Shown here piece after piece: positions 43,810-54,000 of a DNA stretch of 64,000 bases. A program made the position numbers and the translations under genes. The stretch is from Brachycybe producta (taxonomy: Eukaryota > Arthropoda > Diplopoda > Playtdesmida > Andrognathidae): assembly GCA_036925085.1 (NCBI GenBank), contig JAUPFP010000016.1:3925903-3989902 (forward strand), read 5' to 3'. How positions within the stretch are numbered: position 1 is the first letter of the stretch; the number at the start of each line of letters is the position of its first letter. Below the pieces are notes generated by a model, which saw only the letters and a program-made list of their open reading frames with translations, searched no databases and was not told where the DNA came from.

Positions 43810-46800
43810 ATGGCGGCAATTTTATCACCTTATAGCACAGTTGGCTTCTGTAAGTTGAATGGAAAAGTTACTTTTTATTATGAAGGACAACATAATTCCC
43901 ACGTTTTGGACGAAAACGATACCCGGGGGAATTCCTAGGGACTTATTACACATTTCTCAATGTTGTCCTTGAATTTATTAAAGATCTATGCAGATATTTG
44001 CGAATTTTATACGGTTTACTTTGAAATTTGTGCAAATTTTTAACACATTCTTGCAGTTTGTTTTTGCATTTAAAAAAGATTTTTGTGAACTTCTTCTTTT
44101 ATTAATTTCCATCAAGTTCTTGCTAATTTTTGTTCATTTCTCCTGTTTTTGGTAGATTTTTTTTTGCAATTTTATGTTTTGTAAGTCATGTATAGGTTAT
44201 TGCATGTTATTACATATTTTTGCAAGTTTTCTGTAGATTTTTGTAATTTATCTGCGGTTTTTCATTTGTTTCTTGTAATTTTCGTTAGTTTACGCATTTT
44301 AGGTTTTGACAAATGTTAACAAACTACATGTAAATTCTGCCTGAAACTTTATTTCGAGCAAACAAGTTAAACGACTTCGAATATGTATTCATTTTCTCTC
44401 TCATTTGTGATTTTCAGATCGAACGCCGGTTACGAAATGTTTACTCTGTTCAATGCTCGTCTCATCGTGTTCGTTGAATGTTCCTCATTTCGCTCCTTTA
44501 AAGAAATACTTCACTTGTAACGTGTCGGATGTTTTAGACCGTTTTGATGTTTGTATTTCGGAACTGGTTTCAGTGCCAAAAAAAAAAAAATGTAGCCTTT
44601 TCTTCATTTTTGTCGATTTTCTTTTTTTTTTCTTCGAATCTTTAGATCTTGCAATTTTTAAGTTCAAGATCGACTTTTTTGGATTTAAAGGATCTCATAT
44701 GTGGCGCTTTGCTTCTTTATTACTTTCGAGTTTTTGAACGACGTTATGGAGCTCACAAATTTGCAGTTCGTTTTAAAAAATCTCGTGTAATCTGTTTTTA
44801 CAATGCAATTTTTTTTTTTTGCAGTCTTTCTTGTTTGCGACTGGTACGATATCGATTTTGCTCGAAGTATTGATTCTTGCCACTTTGAATCGATTCGATG
44901 CGAATATGTTTTCCGGATCGCTCGGTTATCTTTCGTCTGGACCGTTAGTTTTTTGTTTTGTTCTTAAAACGAGATTTTTTTTTGGATTTCTGAGACAAAA
45001 GTTCGAATTTTTTTCATTCTTTAGGTTTGAGCTTGTCTTTCCGTTGTTCGTAAGTTATTTCTTCGATATTCCTCGCGTTGCTCATTCTAGTATAATGGGA
45101 GTTCCCATCACTGGAAAGACGTTAACATATCTTCTAGGTTTGCAGGTGATTTGATTTTTTTTAAAAATATTTTTTGTAATATTATAGTGGATGTTCATGA
45201 AATTTAGAGACTTTTTTGGAAAAATTGATCTTTTTTATGTCATAAGAATCAAGAAGAGATTGTCAGTTTGTAACTAGAGGGGTATAAATAACTTGGAAAA
45301 TAACAAATATTACTTCCACTTATGTCAGCGGTAATGTTGAGTGTTTGATTTTGTTGCAAACTGAAAATTACGTTAATGGTGAAAGAAAGTGTTTACTTTT
45401 TATGAATGTAATAGACCGTTAAGAGCCTATAGAATCTAAAGTTGTCGTACGTAGGACGTGGTTAATTTGGCATTTTCGAAGTTTTTTTTATTTGAATTTG
45501 AAAATGTACTCTGCAAGCAGCCATAAAGGCCTATGGCAGAGGGACAAGAGTCCAAGTGTAGCATAGAAAATGCATTGTCAAAACCAGAAAATATAAAACC
45601 CTATTGATATAAACCCAACAACAATTTCAATATTTTTTTTTAATGCTGCAAATATATGTATTGTCAAAACAAAACAAAATTATGACTCCCATAAAATACA
45701 TTTTCCCTGCACAAAATCGCCGGCAAGCGAGTTTGCTCAAACGGCTCTAGGCCAGCCATAGATGTAACGTTTAACTACACAATATTAAGTACACATGTTT
45801 ATCATTGCAAATATACTTGAGTTGGGTACACTCTGTAGTTTCACTTGGGAATGGTTTGCACAAATCTTGGACCTGAGCGGTAGACGTGTGCGGTTATATT
45901 GCACAGTTAAACGTTACGTCTAGGGCAGGCCTTATTATACATGAAGTTTTTGACGTCAGAGGGGATTAATGAAAAAATTAAGATTGTCTGTAATAACAAA
46001 TGTTTTCAACAATTTAAACAAAAGAGTTTTTGCATTATTTTTGATTATACTTATGCTGTAACAGTAAATGAATTTGTTAAAAAAATGTAAGAACATTATC
46101 ATTTTTCTTTACTAGATGGTTGCTTCTTCGCTGTCATCTGCAATTTGTGGCGTTAGTAGTATTGTGAGTGCAGTGTTGGTTTTTTAAGACACTTGTTTAG
46201 TACCATTTTGATGTTTATTTGTACTTTTCATGTGCAGTTGGCTGGTCTGGCGTATAGATATAACATTCTAAACATTCAGAATTGGCTTCGAATACCAAAT
46301 TTTATTGCAAAGTTGTCTGCTATGACTCTCGGTAGACTTGCAAAATCGTCTCCACCGCAAGATGGACTCATTCCTATGGGTGCAACTTTGGAAATCCAGC
46401 GTACGCAGCAGTTGGAAGTATTAGAACAACAGATGTTGTTTAATCGTACGAGAGACGCTAGAGCATTCGGACAAGTGAGACGACTTTGCAGAAGTTCAAA
46501 CACAAGTCTGAACTTAATTTAAGAGAGTTTCATTTTTAAATTTCAGTTGTATGAAAACATGGTTAATCATAATATTTATCAGGAACAGGAAGGAGCTGCG
46601 GGTGTTCGACGAAGAAATGTTGCATCGAATTACAGCGACGATTCGGGTAAAGGTTTTCGTTCAACTTCAAAATGGGCTGACAAAGGTTTAGAAAAGAAAA
46701 AAAAAACAAGAACGCGTTTAAGAAATTGAATGAGATTTAGAAACTAGAATTAATGAATCTTGTAAAGAGATTTTAAAATACGCTTTTTATTGCAGTTTTA

Positions 46801-48136
46801 TGTTTTTTAACGTTACAACTTACAAGATATTTTTGCTTTTCGGTCTAACTTGAATGGCAAAACGAAAATCGAAGCTTGGATGTTTTTTTTTTGGTTGATG
46901 TCAACGAGGAAAATTCTCTTTAAAAAATGCATTTATTCTTCTAGTTTGTGAATCACCGGCAATTTCTTTTTCTTGTCGGTTCTCAAATGCAAAATAAACC
47001 AAACACATGGATTATAGAAAGGCAATAAGACTGTGTTATGATAGTAAATTGTCGCATTTAGCTTATAACTGTCACAACAGCAAATTACAAAACATTATTA
47101 TGGCTAATGCTGTCATATGTGTATCATATCTTTGCAGCTACCATTTATTGGTGTACAGTATAATATGGCAGTCATAAAATCGTTTATTGTTAGCTGTGAC
47201 CTCATAAGATATGATTGTCATATTTTTATGTTTTTTTTTTTTAAATGAAAACCCAGAGTTCTATTTTATTGTTTTCTTTCCTTTGCATATTTTGCAAACG
47301 GCTCCCGTTAGAAAATGGCTTAAGGTGGCTAAATAGATATTTCTTTTGTTTTTGTTCCCCTGGATGGCGCCACTGCAGTGGTTAATGCTAAGCTCCATAG
47401 ATGTTCGAAACCTCTGGACGCAAAAACGTCAAGCAAACTTTTATTTTTGAAACAACATTACGAAAAAAATTGAGATTGATTTCAAAACTAGAATGGCAAA
47501 AGATTTTGCTAGAAGTTTTTTCATGGCAATGTCTTAAAAAATAAACATTTTGTAGTTCAGTTTGAAAAATGACCCATTTTTAGGTTTTTCCATTGAAATT
47601 TCATGAAAAAGTATTTTCGTTTTTTTTTCTCTTCAACTGTCATAAAAAGTTTATTGTTAAATATATTATCATGAATTTTTTTTAACATTATCACCAACTG
47701 TTCTAGATTCTAAAACACTTTGAATTATTTCGCAATGTTTCTCCTGAAAAACGTTCGCTTGACAAATATAAATTTTCTCAAAATGGCGGTTGAGGAGGAA
47801 GAAGGGGGAAATAAATACAAAATAAATATCTATTCAGCCACTTTAATTCAATTGACATTTAATTTTTAAATTCCAGATGAATCGGCTGCTGCTAACAATG
47901 TTTCAGGAGATGGAGAATCGAGCAACAGTTTGAACGAGAGTAAGGTAAGAAAGTCATCAAAGGATTTTGTTTTTTTTTTCTCCTGAAAGCTGAGAAGTCA
48001 ATCGAATGCGAATTGTTGTCTTCAGGTTCAAACATTAGTGGAAATGGGGTTCGAAAGACACAAAGTTTTGACGGCTTTGCGTAGTTCGGGGAATGACGTT
48101 CACGTGGCCACATCCCTTTTGTTACGCGACAGTTGA
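43810..48136 (+). CDS. UBAC2: Ubiquitin-associated domain-containing protein 2
   Basis: Ten exons (43810-43849, 44418-44548, 44646-44765, 44825-44943, 45025-45145, 46116-46163, 46238-46474, 46547-46646, 47877-47944, 48026-48136) give 364 residues (human 344). UBAC2 is a rhomboid-like, catalytically dead polytopic protein of the ER linked to ER-associated degradation and lipid-droplet trafficking of UBXD8. The N-terminal part shows TPVTKCLLC, LKDLICGALLLYYFRVFERR, DIPRV and KTLTYLLGLQ; GMGATL-like IPMGATLEIQRTQQLE follows; the C-terminal UBA domain (about residues 326-362) reads TLVEMGFERHKVLTALR. Junctions hold frame throughout. Intron 8 (46647-47876) holds three different repeats and intron 5 a foldback. 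Confidence 0.95.
45749..45932. repeat. Foldback element with AGGCC termini in UBAC2 intron 5
   Basis: aggccagccatagatgtaac / gtttaact at the left pairs with agttaaacg / ttacgtctagggcaggcct at the right. The same terminus is found around the hAT-like insertion at 32995. The remainder of intron 5 shows no other feature. Confidence 0.75.
46735..46990. repeat. Degenerate family A element in UBAC2 intron 8
   Basis: 'tttagaaactagaattaatg' with 'aaaatacgctttttattgc' forms the left side and 'gcatttattcttctagtttg' the right side. Arms are more diverged than in most copies. Confidence 0.55.
47030..47240. repeat. Dispersed repeat D, copy 3
   Basis: 'taagactgtgttatgatagt', 'aaattgtcgcatttagctta', 'agcaaattacaaaacattat', 'attggtgtacagtataatat' and 'tatgattgtcat' follow in the same order as in copies 1 and 2 near 37 kb. 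Confidence 0.7.
47320..47845. repeat. Family B foldback element, copy 2
   Basis: Left end TTAAGGTGGCTAAATAGATA / tttcttttgtttttg, then tggcgccactgcag; right end ...aaataaatatctattcagcc / actttaa. Internal 'aaaactagaatggcaaaaga' and 'caactgttctagattc' resemble family A. The element ends about 30 bases before exon 9 and so abuts its splice acceptor region. Confidence 0.75.
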
Positions 48137-49408
48137 TGATGAGCTTCAAAATGTTGTTGCGTTTGAAGCAACGAGAGTTAATATATGCATCTATTTAAAA
48201 AGGACTTTTTTTCTAATTTTATCGGGAATATGTTAGTTTGAGGGGTTTTGAATGGTGTTTTTTTTCCTTCTCGTACAAACGGACAGACACATGATACTAG
48301 TTGTGAAACAGAACTTTTCTAAACTTAAATTTCAGAAATTTTTTTGGTAAATTTGTCATCGAATATTTTTTAATGGTGCTTACAACACGCACCTCTTTTT
48401 TAAGGTAATTGTTCTTTCTCTTGCATAGTTTTATACTTTTAAGATGGGTGGGGCATCAAAGGGAGTTCTTTTAGGTTTTGATAAACATATCTATCATGGG
48501 CTTCGAGTTTAAATTTACGGAGATGAGTCTGTTTGAAGTTATTCTTAGTGTCTGGAATTTCAGGAACGGATTTTACCTTACCATGTTTTTCATAGAAATT
48601 TCTAAACTCGAACTTGAGGATTCTTTTGCGAATCTTGAACGGCCTCTAGGTGCTGTGAGATTTTTGGTAGGTTCCTGGTGTTTGACATTTTTTTTTTCCA
48701 ATTTAGCCCTGTAAATTGTGGGGCCTGGCCGAAAACTGGCACTGATCTTTAAAAAAAATGTAAGAGTCATAATGAGCCATATTTTGATTGAGACGTTGTT
48801 AGTCGATTTTTATCTAACACGTACGAGGCTCGTATTTACTAGCGAGCTTCGAAGGAGAAAGCGTGTGACTTAAGGGGTCACCATACAGTGCCACTTAAGA
48901 AGGAACTAGAGTTTTTATGGATTTTCTTAGACATCATGGATGGATGGTTTTAAGATAGATGATTTTCATTTAAAAAAAGCATCTTTTGATAGAAATTTGA
49001 AGTTTATTGAAATATAAAAATAAAAGTTATAAATCAACCAAGTGATAAGTATCTTTTGGCAATATCTTACTAAAATAAACTTGTTATGGCAGTTTGAAAA
49101 CGGCAATTTTTGTTTTAATATCTTTTGTTGCCAATCAGACTTCGAAAACCTAAGATGTTCATCTTTTTCAAACTTGATGTAAAAAGTTAATTTTGAAAGA
49201 TATCAAACATAAAAAGACTACCTCCAACTCAATTCCTTTTTTATTTTTAACTTTCAAATACATACTGAATTTGTTTTTAAAGATGCTTCTCGTAAAATAG
49301 TTTAAAGATTGAAAGAAAGATTGTGCAATATTCGAGGTCTTATTTCTAAAATGGGGGTGTGTTTTTCCATTTAGATTTGCGCCTCAACCTGCGTTTACAT
49401 AAAATATA

Positions 49409-49556
49409 CAAGTGGAAAACTGTTTTAACACGAAAAATCGGATAACACGAAATATATTTTTCGGTCTTGTCCATTAGAATAGTATGAAAACATAGCAGAA
49501 ATGACACGAAAAAAATATTCTGGTTCCTTCTATTTCGTGTTAAACAGTTTCCACTG
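49409..49556. mobile_element. TA-flanked MITE resembling Tc1/mariner or pogo ends
   Basis: TA precedes 49409 and follows 49556. The inverted ends are AGTGGAAAACTGTTTTAACA / cgaa and ttcgtgttaaacagtttcca / ctg, about 25 bases. A TA duplication and CAGTGGAAAC-type ends fit the Tc1/mariner/pogo group. 148 bases, no coding capacity. Confidence 0.7.
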
Positions 49557-50020
49557 TAATAATGCAAAAGAAACGAATTCATCGGTAAAGAATAACAGTA
49601 TTAATTATTTAATTATTTTAATAATTAATATTGGAACTATTTTAAAGAAATCGGTTTAATTAATTAATATTTCGAATTCTGTACATAATATTTTTAAGAA
49701 GAATTTCTTATTTGTAATTTTTATAGAACTTCATTCACATGCTTATTATTATTATTATTATTAATGTTTGATGATTGTTTATGGATGGAACTTATTTGAG
49801 GTGTTTATTAATGAAATCATTTACACTGAAAATATTAAAAGAAAAACGAAATCATTTTTCTCAATATACATATTATTTAATTAAATTGCATATTTAATTA
49901 AACTCGCCCAATTTATATTAGAAAACCAACTTTTTTTTTTCATAGAAATTACTTATTATTGCTAATATTACATAAAAGAAAAACCATGTTCCTTGTAATA
50001 TACGTTTGCATGTTTCAGTA

Positions 50021-50292
50021 AAGGTGGATAGTCACCAAAAGAGCAAACATTTGCAAGTGCTCGCCAATGTTTGCTCATGTTCCTTTGACAGGCTCACCAT
50101 CTGGCCATACCAGAGCGAATATGTTCTTGTTCGCAGTTGATACATCGTTTATAGCGAGCAACTGCACTACAGGCATTTCAACCATACAGTAATCTCCGTC
50201 CACACTAAAAGATCACGAACAAGTTTTTTCAACGGGACTCACGAGACGATCATTGAATGAAAATGTTTGCTCTTTTGGTGAATACTCACCTT
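50021..50292. mobile_element. TA-flanked foldback with AAGGTG ends
   Basis: TA|AAGGTGGATAGTCACCAAAA / gagcaaacattt at the left and aaatgtttgctcttttggtg / aatactcaccttTA at the right. Inside, cgccaatgtttgctcatg offers a further copy of the same motif. 272 bases, no coding capacity. Confidence 0.7.
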
Positions 50293-50479
50293 TACATTGC
50301 ATAAAACATGTCGAGAATGAAGACTGGAGGAAATCATTTCATTTTTTATCATTATTTTACATAATGCAGAAAAACTACCAGATCGTTTTTTAAAACGTCT
50401 TTTGAATGAATTTAAAAGATTTATTTGAACCTAGAAAATGGATGAATTTGTGTTATCAAAATTAACTTTTATGGTCAGT

Positions 50480-50765
50480 TTGGAGCAAAATTTAAAGAGA
50501 AACTTGAAAGCGTTTTTTTTTAGAAACTAGAAGAGTAGCTCAATCAGTTATGGGTAATTTGATGTTAAAATAAGCTGTCTTTATGTGAGTTTGAAAATGA
50601 TACAATTTTCAGCAGACGACAGTTTTATAATTGTTTTCTATAAAAGTTCATTTACAAAGATATCAACATGAAAACACTATTAATTGATTCAGCTATCGTT
50701 CTAGTTTCTAACGCACTTTCAGTTTCTTCTTTGTGTTGCTCCTGAAATGTAGGAATGACCAGAAA
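50480..50765. repeat. Family A foldback element
   Basis: Left arm 'agcaaaatttaaagagaaac', 'tagaaactagaagagtagct'; right arm 'aaagatatcaacatgaaaac', 'attgattcagctatcgttct', 'agtttctaacgcactttcag'. About 300 bases past the 3' end of the MFSD6-like gene. Confidence 0.7.
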
Positions 50766-51071
50766 ACTTAAATCACCTTCAAACAGACAACAAAGTTTAT
50801 TTTCAGTAAAAAAATATATATGTATCTCCAAACAGTCTTTTTGTTTGAGAACATTTGCATCTTCATTTAGTCCTCCAGTTTCATTTGAAATTTAACATTT
50901 TCATAAGTAGTTTTCACCATTGTTCTCATGGTTTTTATGTTTTCATGCATCATGTTCTAAATTATTGTTACCACTTATACTCATGAGTCTTGAGTGGAAA
51001 CGTACCTTTAAAATGACAAAAAATGAAATAAATTTCTTCAGGAATTTTTTTTTTCGTAAAGTCTTTAGAAG

Positions 51072-54000
51072 TCAGCAGTGGACAATGTCTGCTTCAAATG
51101 CTACGTTCTGTGTTCCGTTAACTCTTTCCTCTGCTTTCTTATGTTTTCCACTTTCTTGATACTCGATCGAACTCTCTGATTCTTCCGTTTGTACTGCATT
51201 TTCACTATTTTGTACTTGATTGTATTTATGATCTACTTCTGCCTGGATTACGTGGTGATCCTCTTTGGCACCTGATGGAGTAAGTAATGATTGCAAATAA
51301 TAATGAGAGAAATGGTTCTTTTTTTGTTGTTGCTAGTTATTTGTTCGTATATATATAGATGGTCTTAACTGAATTAGAACACACATCGCCACTTGAATTA
51401 AGTTAGTTGTAACGCCAATTACACGGGAGCAAATAATAATAAAAATATATATATATAAGCTCTCTCTCGGCATCTTCGAATTGTGTCATCGAAGTAGCAG
51501 CGAAGCATGTTCTAGATTTTGATGGATCACCTGCCAGATCAACAATCTCACGGTTGATTGTCTCTTTGTCAGGCGTCCAAAAACTTTGGACTATTATGAC
51601 GTAATGATGTCTACTTTTAGTGACCTAACCTTTGTTAGCGAATTCTACCTTAAGCCTTCTGTTTCTTCTTTTCAAGAACATATGAGAAATGATGAGATAA
51701 ATGGAACCGATAACAAGGCACGCTACACCCATCACTTGAAAACTTGTTCTCGAACCGACGAAAGCCATGAGGTAGCCACCGACCAAACTTCCTGCTCCTT
51801 TGCCTAAGGGGCGAAAAAAATATGAATGTCATAATTTTATTGATTTATTTCACTGTCTTCTTTCGAAGTACTTTTTTTAAGGTGGCTCAATAGTGATTTC
51901 TAGGTGAATAAAGTAAACATAAACTTTGTTTAGAAGCAACTTTATAAGAAGTTTTCGGGGTTGTTTTGTGTTTCAGAATTAACACTAAACAGAAATTGAA
52001 AGTGTGTTAGAAACAAGAATGGCAGTTGAATTACTTGAGGTGGCTGAATAGATATTTCTTTTGTTTTTGTCTCTTTATGGCGCCATTCCAATGGCTGATG
52101 TTATATAGAGCTTATAACAATGGCTGATCTTCTCCCCCCACTTTCAGTTTTGAGAAAGTTTTCTTTTTCAAGCGAACGTTTTTCAGGAGAAACATTACAA
52201 AAAGATTCAAAGTGTTTTAGAAACTACAATAGTTGATACTTTATTTTAAAAAAAATATACTTTTTACGTCAGTTTCAAAAAAAGGTGAAAATAGTTTTTC
52301 GTGAATTGTCAAACAAAAAAACCTAAAAACGGGTCATTTTCAAACTGCTATAAATTTTTTATTTTTTAAGATACTGCCATGAAAGAACTTTTATCATAAT
52401 ATTCTACCATTCTAGTTTTGAAAACAATTTGAATTTTTTTTATAATGTTGTTTTTTTAAAAAAAGTTCGCTCGACGTTTTTGCTTTCAAATTTTCCAAAA
52501 ACGTCAATGGAACTTAGCTTATATTGCACTGTTGAGGCGCCATCTGGGTGGGACAAAAACAAAATAAATATATATTCAGCTACGTTAAGATGGTTTATGA
52601 AGAGCTGAATTTCAAACTGTAATCATTCTGTCTTTCAGAACCAAAATTATGAAAAACTGGAAAGTGTTTTAGAAACTACAACAGTCAGGTCAATCACTTA
52701 AGATTATTTTCACGTTGATATCTTTCAAAATGAACTTTATATAAACAAAAATTAATAACCATCATATGCATTTCAAACATACATAAAAATTTATTTTAAA
52801 GTATATCAAACATGAAAATACTCTTTAAGTGATTGAGCTGCCTGTTCTAGTTTCTAAAACACTTTCAATTTTTTCTTAACTTTGTAAAATTATAACTTAG
52901 CAAATTTACTGATGAGCCAGTTTAAGATTGTTTTTGTCATTTTTACCAATGCCATATTGCATTCCTGTCATGATTCCTTGAGCACTGGCTAAAATGCTCG
53001 TCGGTGCCAATTGAGCCGTGTAGGTGACGGCGGCCACCGATTGAAGGCTGTTCGTAAAAGCTTCCAGGCTTTCGAAAGGCAGACAGAGATAGGGATTTCT
53101 TACGAATGAATATCCTGTATGTCGTATTACATTTAATTAGTTTTCGACAATATCTTTACTTGTCTATCGTGCGACACTTACCAAAAAAGCGAACTCCGTA
53201 AAGAAAGAAAGCTAAGATGAATACATTGATGTGACCAATTTTCTTGAGGATGACTCCAGAAAAGATAAGCATTGGTATACCAGACATTGCACCAACCGTT
53301 ACTGTAAGACCCATTAGTGATTCTGTTGCATTCATTTCTTGCAGAAACCAGAAGAGGAATCCTTCCAAATAACCCCAGAATGAACCTGGAAGATAAAAGT
53401 TTCGACATAACATTAATTTTAATTAAATTCTTTAATGAATAATGGGGAGTATCCAAATGCTTGGAAGTTTTACTCACTGTATCGAGGGGGGGGGGCATTT
53501 TTCCAGAAGATTCTTTTTTAGATGAAGACTTTGAAGAGAGATGAGTGAGAAATTGAGAGTGAGAGAAATTAAGAGAAAGAGAGAGATAAATTGAGAGGGA
53601 AAGAGAGTGTGTGTGTGTATGGTACGATTATGAGTCCAGTTTACGTTCCGTGGATTCTTGGGGGGGGGGGGGGGAAATACTCTGCAGCGGTGATGACACT
53701 ATATAGCAGTTGACGCAACCACGAGGGGCTAAGGGGCTGAAGCCTCCAGGACTTAAACCCCCCTTTAGCTCTTCAGATCTCCCGGAAATATCAAATACTT
53801 TTTTGATATTTAATTAGCCCCCCCCCCCCCCGGGTCCAGAATCGCGGTTGCTCTACTGAGTTGGATACTCCTACCTTCATTAGGATTTTCCTGCTAACGT
53901 TTCACATGAAAAAGTTTCACGAGAATTCTGGTTGAAAACAACTTTTAAGAAGAAAAAAACTAAGCTTTTTTATATACTAGAAGAGTAAAACCTAAAGGTA

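Larger units (their letters stand above)
48137..51071. other. Convergent intergenic region UBAC2/MFSD6-like
   Basis: About 2.9 kb with two TA-flanked foldbacks (49409-49556 and 50021-50292), degenerate family A pieces (about 49060-49250 and 50480-50760), an ATT microsatellite (about 49743-49763) and otherwise AT-rich sequence. No gene recognised. Confidence 0.6.

Noticed and set aside
53728-53780. Hairpin near poly-C tract considered as a tRNA-like or SINE head
   Set aside because: The stem is short, no A/B boxes are present, and flanking homopolymers make chance pairing likely.
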